A stretch of 37,592 nucleotides of DNA, taken from contig CAAGJN010000040.1 in assembly GCA_900770255.1 (NCBI GenBank), positions 1-37,592 on the forward strand, given 5' to 3'. Below the pieces are notes generated by a model. It did not search any database and had not been told where the DNA came from. It saw only the letters and a list, made by a program, of their open reading frames with translations. Numbering within the stretch: the first letter of the stretch is position 1; the number at the start of each line of letters is the position of its first letter. Source of the stretch: Clostridia bacterium (GTDB taxonomy: Bacteria > Bacillota > Clostridia > Oscillospirales > Acutalibacteraceae). Below are positions 15,724 through 24,109 of this stretch, piece by piece. The translations under genes and the position numbers were made by a program.

Positions 15724-17316
15724 ATGAAGGAACACCGGAAATTTTCCGAGTGGTTCAAGGACGTCGCCGGAATCGAGGGCGACATCAAGGATACGATCAA
15801 GCCGGCTGTCTGCTACACCTCGGGCAACATCATGCTCGGCGGCGCGGGCTACCCGATCAGTATGTATCATCAGCAATATCTGACCTATGTCGAGGGTCTG
15901 AACACAAAGCAGGCGGGCTTCATCTCTCTCATCGGCGGAATGTGGGATGCAATAACCGACCCGATCATGGGCATCATCACCGACCACACGCGCGCGAAAT
16001 CAGGCCGTCACAGAAGATATCTTCTCATAGCTGTCATTCCGTTCATGATCGCCTATATCATGAAGTGGACTTCGTTCGGTATCTCCGACACGGGCAACAC
16101 GAGAAACATTATGCTCTGGTATATCGCGGGCACGCTGCTCTACAGCACCGCTTTCACGATAGCGAGCGTGCCGCACACCTCGATGCTGCCGATGGTGGCG
16201 CCCAACTACTTCCAGCGCACGCAGTTTCTGTTCATTGAATATCTGATGAACTCGGTTGGTCAGGTCACTTCGTTCATCCTCACCGCGCTGATACTCAGCG
16301 AGTTCAATATCGCCACGGCGCTCGGCAGCCTGCCTAACCCCTCTCATGCCGACACGAACAAATATATGATTATCGGATTCATCCTCGCCGTGTTCTTTGC
16401 GTGGCCTCTCGTCTACTGCTATTTTCACACGAGCGAGCCGTCGTCAAAGGATATGCCGAAGATACCGGTAAATCTCAGATACATAGTCCACCAGTATATT
16501 CAGGTTTTCAAAAACCGCGCATTCAGGCAGTATTTTCTCATAAGCCTCTGTTTCATGATGTGCCGCGGTTTCTACAGCATTACCGATCAGTATTTCATGA
16601 TCAGCGTCGCTGACAAATACAGCCTGTTTATCTCGATGACAATAGTCTCGGGCATCTCCGAGTTCATGGGCACACCTATCAACTATCTTCTCATCAAAAA
16701 GTTCGGCAAGCAGTCCTGCGGCAAGATTTTAGGGCCGCTGATGGTGATAGGTCTTTTCATCACCTCGTTCATCACACCCACTACGCCGTCGCTCGTCACG
16801 ACCGTTATCATCGTAATCTCCTCAATCTGCTACAACTTCGGCTTCTCCGGCCCCGACTTCTTTATTGTCAACATTCAGCCGGACGTCACCGACGTTGACG
16901 AGATAATAACCGGCGAGCGCCGCGAGGGCACGATCGCAACCTTCTACACGCTGTTCCGCAAGATGATCAACAGTTTCATGGCCTATATCGTCGGCGCTTC
17001 GATCGACGCATTCGGCTACAACCCGCAGGTCAAGGCGCCCTCTCTGCAATCTACAAAGACTATCTGGGGACTCAGGCTCAACTTCTCTATCCTGCCCACG
17101 ATTTTCGCCGTCATAACGCTAATCACCATCTGGCGATACACCATGACAAAGCGCGACCACGAGCAGATAAAGGAGCTCATAAAGAAAAAGCACGAACTCG
17201 GCGAGGTCGAGATCGATGAGGACGAGAAGCGCAGGCTCGAGATCATTGCCGGTCAGAAGTGGGAGGACATGTGGATCTCAAAGCCGGACGCTTCAAAGCT
17301 TATAACGGAGGTCTGA
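15724..17316 (+). CDS. GPH-family sugar:cation symporter (MFS)
   Basis: A 530-aa, roughly 12-helix transporter of the glycoside-pentoside-hexuronide group. The signature WDAITDPIMGIITDHTR (about residues 77-93) matches the family loop with its conserved Asp pair, followed by SGRHRRYLL. The C-terminal tail of about 60 residues is long, charged and cytoplasmic (about 470-530) without a recognisable IIA domain. The substrate is unknown; sugars or uronides are typical. The ATG follows AAAAGGAGAGGG. It lies 28 bases after queT and 4 bases before the peptidase-like gene, so the three are probably co-transcribed. Confidence 0.92.
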   Translation: MKEHRKFSEWFKDVAGIEGDIKDTIKPAVCYTSGNIMLGGAGYPISMYHQQYLTYVEGLNTKQAGFISLIGGMWDAITDPIMGIITDHTRAKSGRHRRYLLIAVIPFMIAYIMKWTSFGISDTGNTRNIMLWYIAGTLLYSTAFTIASVPHTSMLPMVAPNYFQRTQFLFIEYLMNSVGQVTSFILTALILSEFNIATALGSLPNPSHADTNKYMIIGFILAVFFAWPLVYCYFHTSEPSSKDMPKIPVNLRYIVHQYIQVFKNRAFRQYFLISLCFMMCRGFYSITDQYFMISVADKYSLFISMTIVSGISEFMGTPINYLLIKKFGKQSCGKILGPLMVIGLFITSFITPTTPSLVTTVIIVISSICYNFGFSGPDFFIVNIQPDVTDVDEIITGERREGTIATFYTLFRKMINSFMAYIVGASIDAFGYNPQVKAPSLQSTKTIWGLRLNFSILPTIFAVITLITIWRYTMTKRDHEQIKELIKKKHELGEVEIDEDEKRRLEIIAGQKWEDMWISKPDASKLITEV

Positions 17317-17320
17317 CAGC

Positions 17321-17854
17321 ATGCTTGAAAAGATCAATTATAACTTCAACAAAAACATGCCGATTCCCGACCGCTTTATCAACGGCCAGGCACTCGGAGC
17401 CGTCAGTCAGCTCCGTTACGGCCTGTTTCCCATGTCCTATAACGGCTGCGAGATAATCGCCGTGCATAACTATATGCGCCTGCAGGGCATACGGACTAAC
17501 ATGGCTGATCTGGCGCTCGAGATATACCCGAAGGGCTCGGTTCTCATGGGGCTGTTTGGCTCAAATCCGTATATGCTGCGATACTATTTTCAAAAGCGCG
17601 GCATGACGGAGCACGGTATCACCGATTATGAGCGCTTCAAGCGAGAGTTTCCCATGTCGGGGAGCGCGATAATCTCATTCTGGACAAAACGTCCGCTCAC
17701 GTCGTCGCTGCACACGGTGGCGGTCGAGAGCATAGAGAACGGCAGAGTGCGCGTCTACAACTACAGCAACAGCCGACCCGACCCGCGCGAGTTTGACGGC
17801 TTTGACGATTTTGTTAAAAGGGGATCGCACTTTATAATAGGATATATAAAGTAG
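17321..17854 (+). CDS. C39-like cysteine peptidase-fold protein
   Basis: A 177-aa protein without signal peptide or membrane helix. NGCEIIAVHNYM places a probable nucleophile Cys43 at the start of a helix, SLHTVAVE places His131, and VYNYSNS offers Asn147 or Asn150 as the third residue; this Cys-His-Asn order is that of papain-like/C39 peptidases. The assignment rests on motif pattern, not on overall similarity that I can verify. It starts 4 bases after the symporter stop with GGAGG just ahead of it, and ends before a terminator. A cytoplasmic peptidase or amidase paired with a sugar symporter is unexpected; it could also be a non-peptidase transglutaminase-like fold. Confidence 0.65.
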   Translation: MLEKINYNFNKNMPIPDRFINGQALGAVSQLRYGLFPMSYNGCEIIAVHNYMRLQGIRTNMADLALEIYPKGSVLMGLFGSNPYMLRYYFQKRGMTEHGITDYERFKREFPMSGSAIISFWTKRPLTSSLHTVAVESIENGRVRVYNYSNSRPDPREFDGFDDFVKRGSHFIIGYIK

Positions 17855-17864
17855 AACAGCAAAT

Positions 17865-17899
17865 CCCGGCAAGCCGAACGTCTGCCGGGTTATTTTTAT
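17865..17899 (+). terminator. Terminator after the queT-symporter-peptidase unit
   Basis: CCCGGCA (17865-17871) pairs with TGCCGGG (17883-17889) around an 11-base loop, followed by TTATTTTTATC; 11 bases after the stop. Confidence 0.8.
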
Positions 17900-17951
17900 C
17901 TTTTCAGCGTCCCGTATAAAAAATATTTGACCTCTGGCAAGGATAAAAGCA

Positions 17952-17980
17952 CAGCGCCGCAGAAGCTCTCTGCGGCGCTG
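17952..17980 (-). terminator. Terminator at the end of the ribosomal operon
   Basis: A perfect 12-bp stem (17952-17963 with 17969-17980) with a 5-base loop. On the minus strand it is followed by TGCTTTTATC, 22 bases beyond the rplQ stop; on the plus strand it is followed by ACTTTTGTTTTTG, so it probably works both ways. Confidence 0.85.
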
Positions 17981-18002
17981 ACTTTTGTTTTTGATCTCAG
18001 GC

Positions 18003-18344
18003 TCAGACGAGCTCGATGATGCACATCTCCGCTGCGTCTCCTCTGCGGGGGCCTGTCTTGATTATGCGGGTATAACCGCCGTTTACGTCCTTATATTTCG
18101 GGGCGATCTCATCAAAGAGCTTCTTGGCAACATCCTCTTTGGTGATGTATGCCATGACCTTGCGCTTCGAGTGAAGTGAATCGTCCTTAGCTATGGTGAT
18201 CATTTTCTCCGCCATAGCGCGAACTTCCTTAGCCCTTGTAACGGTGGTCTCGATCCTGCCGTTCTCAAAGAGATATGTGACCATACCTCTGAGCATAGAA
18301 ATACGGTGATCCGTAGTTCTGCCAAGCTTTCTGGTTCCGGGCAT
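18003..18344 (-). CDS. rplQ: 50S ribosomal protein L17
   Basis: A 113-aa L17, the last gene of the alpha operon. It begins MPGTRKLGRTTDHRISMLRG, the family's invariant N-terminus, with the conserved THEDVAKKLF-like segment replaced by TKEDVAKKLFDEIAP near residue 69. L17 lines the peptide exit tunnel. It sits 30 bases after rpoA. The ECF transporter genes that often follow rplQ in Firmicutes are absent; a terminator follows instead. Confidence 0.98.
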   Translation of the reverse strand: MPGTRKLGRTTDHRISMLRGMVTYLFENGRIETTVTRAKEVRAMAEKMITIAKDDSLHSKRKVMAYITKEDVAKKLFDEIAPKYKDVNGGYTRIIKTGPRRGDAAEMCIIELV

Positions 18345-18374
18345 TTAATTCACACTCCTTTACCGTAGTGAGTC

Positions 18375-19325
18375 TTATTCCTCTTCCTTGCTGAGGCTCA
18401 AGCCCATAGATTTGAGCTTTGCGATGACCTCGTCAAGGGATTTTCTGCCGAGGTTACGGACCTTCATCATGTCCTCCTCGGTCTTGCTGATCAGATCTTC
18501 AACAGTGTTAATGCCGGCTCTCTTCAGACAATTGAAGGAACGCACAGACAGGTCAAGCTCCTCAATAGTCATCTCGAGGACTTTTTCCTTGGCGTTGTCA
18601 CTCTTGACAACCATAATCTCAGTATCGTACGCCTCATCGGAGAGGTCGCCGAAGAGAGAGAGATGCTCGTTGAGGATCTTGGCTCCAAGGGAAACGGCTT
18701 CCATCGCATGGATGGTGCCGTCGGTCCACACCTCAAGCGTGAGCTTATCAAGGTCTGTAACATGACCTACGCGGGTGTTTTCGACTGTGTAGTTGACCTT
18801 TAACACGGGTGAATAGATCGAGTCAATGGCGATAACGCCTATAGTGGGCGGGAACTTCTCCTTATTGCGCTCTGCCGAATAATAGCCTCTGCCCTTGTCG
18901 CATACAAGCTCCATGTGAACATTGGCGCTGCTGTCAAGCGTTGCAATATGGAGATCCGGGTTAAGGATCTCAACCTCCGAATCGGTCTGGATACTGCCTG
19001 CGGTGATCTCGCACTCGCCTGCGGCGTCGATATAGACTGTTTTCGGGCCATCGCCGTGGATCTTGAGTATGACATCCTTGAGGTTAAGAACGATTTCCGT
19101 GACGTCTTCCTTGACGCCGGGAATCGTTGAAAACTCGTGCAGGATGCCGTCGATCTTAACGGAGATTATAGCATAGCCCGGAAGTGATGAGAGGAGGACA
19201 CGGCGCAGGGAGTTACCGAGGGTCGTTCCGTAACCTCTCTCAAGGGGTTCTACTATGAACTTACCGTAGGTTCCGTCAGGCGTAATGCCTTCTGTTTCGA
19301 TCTTGGGCTTCTCGATTCCGATCAT
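18375..19325 (-). CDS. rpoA: RNA polymerase alpha subunit
   Basis: A 316-aa alpha subunit. The N-terminal domain (about 1-230) dimerises and binds beta and beta' (MIGIEKPKIETEG..., ERGYGTTLGNSLRRVLLSSL at 28-47). After a short linker the C-terminal domain (about 247-312) carries the helix-hairpin-helix DNA/activator module (SFNCLKRAGINTVEDL, NLGRKSLDEV). Shine-Dalgarno AAAGGAGGG precedes the ATG. A GC-rich hairpin lies in the 77-base gap after rpsD. Confidence 0.99.
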   Translation of the reverse strand: MIGIEKPKIETEGITPDGTYGKFIVEPLERGYGTTLGNSLRRVLLSSLPGYAIISVKIDGILHEFSTIPGVKEDVTEIVLNLKDVILKIHGDGPKTVYIDAAGECEITAGSIQTDSEVEILNPDLHIATLDSSANVHMELVCDKGRGYYSAERNKEKFPPTIGVIAIDSIYSPVLKVNYTVENTRVGHVTDLDKLTLEVWTDGTIHAMEAVSLGAKILNEHLSLFGDLSDEAYDTEIMVVKSDNAKEKVLEMTIEELDLSVRSFNCLKRAGINTVEDLISKTEEDMMKVRNLGRKSLDEVIAKLKSMGLSLSKEEE

Positions 19326-19349
19326 TCAAAACCCTCCTTTTCATAAAAC

Positions 19350-19363
19350 GCGGCAAGCGCCGC
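19350..19363 (-). other. Hairpin in the rpsD-rpoA gap
   Basis: On the minus strand GCGGC pairs with GCCGC around a 4-base loop, followed by GTTTTATG and then the rpoA Shine-Dalgarno. It could partly terminate, pause or mark a processing site, adjusting rpoA relative to rpsD. Confidence 0.45.
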
Positions 19364-19402
19364 TGAAAGAGTATTGCTCAAAAATATACCGTTTAAGCGG
19401 CA

Positions 19403-20029
19403 TTATTTCGAGTACAACTCGACGATAAGATGCTCTTCGACAGGAACCATGATCTGGTCTCTTTCGGGAAGGGCGACAACCTTTGCTGTGAACTTATCAG
19501 CGTCAGCCTCGAGCCATGTGGGCACGGGACGGGCGGAATTAGTCTCGAGAACGGCCTTGATCTTGTCGCTCTCTCTGCTCTTCTCCTTGATCGAAACAAC
19601 ATCGCCGGCTTTAAGAAGGTACGACGGGATGTCAACTTTCTTGCCGTTTACTTTGTAATGGCCGTGAACAACGAGCTGTCTTGCTTCGGCTCTGGAATTA
19701 GCCCAGCCGAGAAGATAAACGACGTTGTCAAGTCTGCTCTCGCAGATGCGAAGAAGGTTTTCACCGGTTACGCCCTTCTTGCGCTCAGCCATGAGGAAAT
19801 ACTTGTGGAACTGGCCTTCCTGAATACCGTAGTAACGCTTAGCCTGCTGCTTTGCTCTGAGCTGCAAACCGTATTCAGAGGTCTTTTTGCGGCTCTGGCC
19901 GTGCTGACCGGGGGCATACGAACGGCGCTCAAAAGAGCACTTGTTGCTGTAGCAGCGCTCACCCTTGAGGTAGAGCTTCTTGCCCTCGCGGCGGCACATC
20001 TTGCAGACCGCACCTGTATATCTTGCCAT
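19403..20029 (-). CDS. rpsD: 30S ribosomal protein S4
   Basis: A 208-aa S4 with an N-terminal zinc-binding cysteine set (C9, C12, C26, C31), so the C+ form, and an S4 RNA-binding domain (about 97-160, SRLDNVVYLLGWANSRAEARQLV). It nucleates 16S assembly and in many bacteria represses its own operon. Here it lies within the alpha operon between rpsK and rpoA; in Bacillus subtilis rpsD is elsewhere. Confidence 0.99.
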   Translation of the reverse strand: MARYTGAVCKMCRREGKKLYLKGERCYSNKCSFERRSYAPGQHGQSRKKTSEYGLQLRAKQQAKRYYGIQEGQFHKYFLMAERKKGVTGENLLRICESRLDNVVYLLGWANSRAEARQLVVHGHYKVNGKKVDIPSYLLKAGDVVSIKEKSRESDKIKAVLETNSARPVPTWLEADADKFTAKVVALPERDQIMVPVEEHLIVELYSK

Positions 20030-20053
20030 GTGTTACACCTCCTAAAATATTGG

Positions 20054-20461
20054 TTACACGCGCCTTCTCTTGGGCGGGCGGCAGCCGTTGTGCGGAATCG
20101 GAGTCGTATCCTTGATAAGGGTGACTTCGAGACCTGCTGTCTGCAGTGCTCTTATAGCGGCTTCTCTGCCGGCTCCGGGACCCTTAACATAAACCTCAAC
20201 CGTCTTCATACCGTGCTCCATAGCAGCCTTGGCAGCCGTCTCGGCAGCAGTCTGTGCAGCAAAGGGAGTAGATTTTCTTGAGCCTCTGAAGCCCATCTCA
20301 CCGGCACTTGCCCATGAAACAGCGTTGCCCTGAGTGTCAGTGATAGTGACGATAGTGTTGTTAAAGGTGGATTGGATATGGACTGCACCGCGCTCAATGT
20401 TCTTGCGCTCCTTGCGCTTGCGGGTGCCTGTTGCTTTTTTGCCGGAAACTTTGGTAGCCAT
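20054..20461 (-). CDS. rpsK: 30S ribosomal protein S11
   Basis: A 135-aa S11 of the platform near the E-site codon. Visible family segments include HIQSTFNNTIVTITDTQGN (28-46), GFRGSRKSTPFAAQ (about 57-70) and the C-terminal DTTPIPHNGCRPPKRRRV. It follows rpsM by 15 bases and has GGAGGGATAAT ahead of its ATG. Confidence 0.99.
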   Translation of the reverse strand: MATKVSGKKATGTRKRKERKNIERGAVHIQSTFNNTIVTITDTQGNAVSWASAGEMGFRGSRKSTPFAAQTAAETAAKAAMEHGMKTVEVYVKGPGAGREAAIRALQTAGLEVTLIKDTTPIPHNGCRPPKRRRV

Positions 20462-20476
20462 ATTATCCCTCCTTGA

Positions 20477-20845
20477 TTACTTCTTCTTGTTAGCAATGGT
20501 CTTCTTGGGACCCTTGCGTGTACGAGCGTTAGTCTTTGAACGCTGGCCTCTTACCGGCAGGCCCTTGCGGTGGCGGATACCGCGGTAGCAGCCGATCTCG
20601 ACGAGTCTCTTGATGTCGAAAGCAGTCTCACGGCGAAGGTCGCCCTCGACCTTGCAGTGATGGTCTATATACTCACGAAGCTTAGAGACGTCATCCTCGG
20701 ACAGGTCCTTGACTCTTGTATCGGGATTAACTCCTGTTGCGGCGATTATATCGCTTGCGGTTTTGCGACCGATACCGTAGATGTAGGTCAGAGCGATCTC
20801 AACTCTCTTTTCTCTCGGCAGGTCAACACCTGAAATACGCGCCAT
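20477..20845 (-). CDS. rpsM: 30S ribosomal protein S13
   Basis: A 122-aa S13 of the 30S head, contacting P-site tRNA and L5. N-terminus MARISGVDLPREKRVEIALT, a helix-two-turn-helix core (YIYGIGRKTASDII), and the basic tail RGLPVRGQRSKTNARTRKGP near the end are all standard. It is the first S-protein of the alpha block after rpmJ. Confidence 0.99.
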   Translation of the reverse strand: MARISGVDLPREKRVEIALTYIYGIGRKTASDIIAATGVNPDTRVKDLSEDDVSKLREYIDHHCKVEGDLRRETAFDIKRLVEIGCYRGIRHRKGLPVRGQRSKTNARTRKGPKKTIANKKK

Positions 20846-20880
20846 TTGTCAGTTGCACCTCCATTGAATGGTTTGCGTCA

Positions 20881-20994
20881 TTAGCCCTGACGCTGCTTGT
20901 GCTTGGGATTTTCACAGATAACCATTACTTTTCCCTTGCGCTTAATGATCTTACATTTTTCACACATTTTTTTGACAGAAGGTCTGACTTTCAT
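20881..20994 (-). CDS. rpmJ: 50S ribosomal protein L36
   Basis: A 37-residue gene between infA and rpsM, read directly from the minus strand: ATG at 20994-20992 and TAA at 20883-20881. It begins MKVRPSVKKMCEKC and ends ENPKHKQRQG. Zinc ligands C11, C14, C27 and H32 are present (C+ form). A GGAGGTATTCTA stretch gives the ribosome binding site. It is the smallest gene of the operon. Confidence 0.98.
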   Translation of the reverse strand: MKVRPSVKKMCEKCKIIKRKGKVMVICENPKHKQRQG

Positions 20995-21009
20995 TAGAAT
21001 ACCTCCTTA

Positions 21010-21228
21010 TTACTTTGAACGCCATGTTATGCGGCCCTTTGTCAGGTCGTATGGCGACATTTCGACCGTGACTTTATCGCCCGGCAATATGCGGATATAA
21101 TTCATCCTGAGCTTGCCGGAGATATGAGCCAATATCTGGTGGCCGTTTTCCAGCTCGACTGTGAAAGTCGCGTTGGGCAGGGCCTCTACTACCGTACCTT
21201 CAATCTCGATCATATCCTGCTTGGACAT
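21010..21228 (-). CDS. infA: Translation initiation factor IF-1
   Basis: A 72-aa S1/OB-fold protein (MSKQDMIEIEGTVVEALPNA, then FTVELENGHQILAHISGK and RILPGDKVTVEMSPYDLTKGRI). It binds the A site of the 30S subunit during initiation. It follows the KOW gene by 13 bases and precedes rpmJ by 15 bases, a typical Firmicutes order. Confidence 0.99.
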   Translation of the reverse strand: MSKQDMIEIEGTVVEALPNATFTVELENGHQILAHISGKLRMNYIRILPGDKVTVEMSPYDLTKGRITWRSK

Positions 21229-21241
21229 ATACTAAACCTCC

Positions 21242-21496
21242 CTACGATGATGCTGTTTCCCTCTCAAGCCTGTTGAGCGCTTTGCGCAGACGGCCGTCAA
21301 AGGCCATGTCCTCCTCTGCAACATGCAGCGGAGTGAGCTCAAGATGCCTGGGATTTTTAATCTTCGGTCTGAGGAGTCTTCGCTCCTTGCCGTCGCAGAC
21401 CTCCATACCCTGTGGAAGAACGGCGGTAACTGCAAGCAGCCTGCCCTTGTCTCTTCCGGCGGCGGATCTGACGACGCAGCCTCGTTGAAAGCTCAT
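21242..21496 (-). CDS. KOW-domain RNA-binding protein
   Basis: An 84-aa protein with an N-terminal KOW motif (RGCVVRSAAGRDKGRLLAV, residues 5-23), followed by a second beta strand pair and a helical, basic tail. It resembles the small L14e-like KOW proteins encoded between map and infA in many Clostridia and Bacilli, with a presumed ribosome-linked role that has not been firmly established. It sits 13 bases after map and 13 bases before infA. Confidence 0.88.
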   Translation of the reverse strand: MSFQRGCVVRSAAGRDKGRLLAVTAVLPQGMEVCDGKERRLLRPKIKNPRHLELTPLHVAEEDMAFDGRLRKALNRLERETASS

Positions 21497-21509
21497 ATCA
21501 TACCTCCGC

Positions 21510-22259
21510 TTAAAGCTGAGTCATGATCTTCGGACCGTCCGCTGTGATTGCAACGGTGTGTTCGAAATGAGCTGAGAGTTTGCCGTCCTTGGTTCTGACG
21601 GTCCATCCGTCGGGTTGAACCTTGATGGCCGCTGAGCCAAGATTGATCATTGGTTCGATGGCAATAGTCATGCCGGGCAGCAGGCGAACGCCTCTTCCTG
21701 GCGTGCCGAAATTCGGTACGCTGGGATCCTCATGGAGCTGTGTTCCCAAACCGTGGCCCGTATATTCGCGCACTACGGAGAAGCCGCGCTCCTCGCAGTA
21801 GCTCGCTATCGCGAAACCGATATCGCCGAGTCTGCCGCCTGCGACGGCCTTGCTGATGCCCTCATAGAGGCTCTCGCGCGTCACGTCGCACAGCCGCTTC
21901 GCCTCGGGGGAGATGTCCCCGCAGGCGAAAGTGGCAGCATTGTCGCCGACATAGCCGTTGATCGAAGCGCCGAGGTCAATACTGACTATATCGCCGCTCT
22001 TTATCACGCGCCTGTGGCTGGGTATTCCGTGAATGATCTCATCGTTTATGGAAATGCATGCTGTAGCGGGGAACCCGTTGTAATTAAGGAATGTAGGCGT
22101 GGCCCCTGCTTTGAGTATATATTCGTGTGCGATCTTATCGATCTGAGCGGTTGTTACGCCCGGCTCAACAGCCTCGCCCGCCACTTTTAATGCTCCTGCT
22201 GAAATTCTGCAAGCTTCTCTCATCAGGGAGAGCTCTTTGCTTGTCTTGAGCACTATCAT
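21510..22259 (-). CDS. map: Methionine aminopeptidase, type I
   Basis: Removes the initiator methionine from nascent proteins. The 249-aa pita-bread fold has its five metal ligands D95 (SIDLGA), D106 (GYVGDNAATF), H169 (TGHGLG), E202 (AIEPM) and E233 (FEHTVA), with the substrate-contacting H176. The DNAATF motif is the common Gram-positive variant of DSARTF. No N-terminal zinc-finger extension is present. It follows secY by 36 bases; adk, which usually separates them, is missing. Confidence 0.98.
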   Translation of the reverse strand: MIVLKTSKELSLMREACRISAGALKVAGEAVEPGVTTAQIDKIAHEYILKAGATPTFLNYNGFPATACISINDEIIHGIPSHRRVIKSGDIVSIDLGASINGYVGDNAATFACGDISPEAKRLCDVTRESLYEGISKAVAGGRLGDIGFAIASYCEERGFSVVREYTGHGLGTQLHEDPSVPNFGTPGRGVRLLPGMTIAIEPMINLGSAAIKVQPDGWTVRTKDGKLSAHFEHTVAITADGPKIMTQL

Positions 22260-22295
22260 GCTTATCCTCCGTTTTTGCCGTAATTGCGGCGGGGC

Positions 22296-23663
22296 TTAAT
22301 CAAGGAAGCCCTTGTAATGACGCATCATCATCTGGCTCTCGAGCTGCTTGACAGTCTCAAGTGCAACACCGACAAGAATGATTATCGAAGTACCGCCGAG
22401 CGAAATATTCATTCCGGTAGCATAGTCCGTGGTCTTTGTAAGGATCAGGGTCGTAAGCTGGGAGAACACGATCGGGAAGATAGCGACAACGCTCAGGAGA
22501 AGAGCACCGAGGAGGGTGATTCTCGAGATGATCTTTGCGATGTAATCAGATGTAGGTCTGCCGGTACGGATACCGGGGATCATACCGCCGTTCTTAGCGA
22601 TGTTCTGAGCCATCTCAATGGGATTGTACTGGATGCTCGAATAGAAGTAAGCAAAGGCAATTATCAGCACGAAGTAGATAATGCCGTAAGCCCAGTGCTC
22701 CGATGAGAACACGTTGAAGAATCCGGTCCAGAACTTGCTCTCCGCGAGCTTGCTAGAGGGGATAAACATCTGGATGGTCGGCGGAATGGAAAGAATCGAA
22801 CCTGCAAAGATGATGGGCATGACGCCGGACATATTGACCTTGATCGGAATATGTGTGTTCTGGCCGCCGTACATCTTGCGTCCCACGACGCGCTTTGCAT
22901 ACTGAACAGGGATGCGTCTCTCCGCATTGTCCATCCACACGATGAAGGCGATCATCAGAATGAGGATGACGCCGACAAAGGGTGAAAGGAAGTAGTAAAC
23001 GCCGCCTCTGGACATGTAGCTGCCCGTATTGGGGTCGAGACTGTAGAGGGTAGTCAGCAGAGCGGGGATTCTCGAGACAATACCTGCGAAAAGGATTATC
23101 GAGATACCGTTGCCGATGCCCTTATCGTTGATCTGCTCACCGAGCCACATGATAAGCGCGGTACCTGCGGTGAAGCAAGCGATGATAACTATAGCCTGGA
23201 ATACCATTGCGAAGCCGGTATAGTCCTCGCCGTTGGCATCCGTTGAAAGATAGCCTGCACTTCTGATATAGAAGTAATAAGCCGTACTTTGGATGATGCC
23301 GAGAAGAACCGTTACATATCTGGTGATAGAAGCGATCTTCTTCTGACCGTCCTCCTCCTTGGCCATTCTCTCAAGCGGAGGAATAGCGACGCAGAGGAGC
23401 TGCATGATGATCGAGGAGTTGATGTACGGGGTGATCGACAGAGCGAACAGCGTGCCGTAGTTGAAAGCATCACCGGTCATCATTATAAGGTAGTTCAGGA
23501 AGGTGCTGCCCTCCTGAACGAGGTTGCCGCCCTCAATGAGGATGTTTGTGAACGGAACCGGGATCGCGGAGCCTATTCTGAAGATAAGCACTACCAGAAC
23601 AGTAAAGAGTATCTTCTTTCTGAGCTCCGGGATCTTCCAGGCATTGGCGAAAGTCTTGAACAT
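22296..23663 (-). CDS. secY: Preprotein translocase subunit SecY
   Basis: A 455-aa ten-helix channel subunit of the SecYEG translocon in the plasma membrane. It begins MFKTFANAWKIPELRKKILFT, has the early plug/helix-2 segment after GSAIPVPF, and shows ERRIPVQYAKRVVGRKMYGG, the cytoplasmic loop that SecA and ribosomes contact, near residues 250-270. It starts 2 bases from the rplO stop. Length is slightly above the E. coli protein (443), within normal range. Confidence 0.99.
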   Translation of the reverse strand: MFKTFANAWKIPELRKKILFTVLVVLIFRIGSAIPVPFTNILIEGGNLVQEGSTFLNYLIMMTGDAFNYGTLFALSITPYINSSIIMQLLCVAIPPLERMAKEEDGQKKIASITRYVTVLLGIIQSTAYYFYIRSAGYLSTDANGEDYTGFAMVFQAIVIIACFTAGTALIMWLGEQINDKGIGNGISIILFAGIVSRIPALLTTLYSLDPNTGSYMSRGGVYYFLSPFVGVILILMIAFIVWMDNAERRIPVQYAKRVVGRKMYGGQNTHIPIKVNMSGVMPIIFAGSILSIPPTIQMFIPSSKLAESKFWTGFFNVFSSEHWAYGIIYFVLIIAFAYFYSSIQYNPIEMAQNIAKNGGMIPGIRTGRPTSDYIAKIISRITLLGALLLSVVAIFPIVFSQLTTLILTKTTDYATGMNISLGGTSIIILVGVALETVKQLESQMMMRHYKGFLD

Positions 23664-23665
23664 AA

Positions 23666-24109
23666 TCAGATTACCTCTGCCTTTCCGCCCGCAGCCTCGA
23701 TCTTAGCCTTGGCGGAAGCGGAAAAAGCATTAGCCTGAACTGTTAGCTTCTTCGTAAGTTCGCCCTGGCCTAAAACTTTGACGCCGTCGAGAGTCTTTTT
23801 GACAAGACCGGACTCGACGAGGGCTTCTATAGTTACGGTAGCGCCGTCCTCAAACTTATTCTCGAGGGATGCTACGTTAACAGTTGCGATCTCTTTCGCA
23901 AAAATATTGACAAAACCTCTCTTGGGTATTCTTCTCTGAAGGGGCATCTGGCCTCCTTCGAAACCGATATGCGCATTGCTTCCGGATCTTGCCTTCTGGC
24001 CCTTATGGCCCTTGCCGGCGGTCTTGCCCTGACCTGAAGCTGCGCCTCTGCCTATGCGCTTACGCTCTTTGACAGAACCGGGTGCAGGTGAAAGCTCATG
24101 CAATTTCAT
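23666..24109 (-). CDS. rplO: 50S ribosomal protein L15
   Basis: A 147-aa L15 with the typical Gly-rich N-terminal extension (MKLHELSPAPGSVKERKRIGRG and the repeated GKTAGKGHKGQKARSG) that threads into 23S rRNA. The start ATG shares one base with the rpmD stop codon (TGATG). Confidence 0.98.
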   Translation of the reverse strand: MKLHELSPAPGSVKERKRIGRGAASGQGKTAGKGHKGQKARSGSNAHIGFEGGQMPLQRRIPKRGFVNIFAKEIATVNVASLENKFEDGATVTIEALVESGLVKKTLDGVKVLGQGELTKKLTVQANAFSASAKAKIEAAGGKAEVI

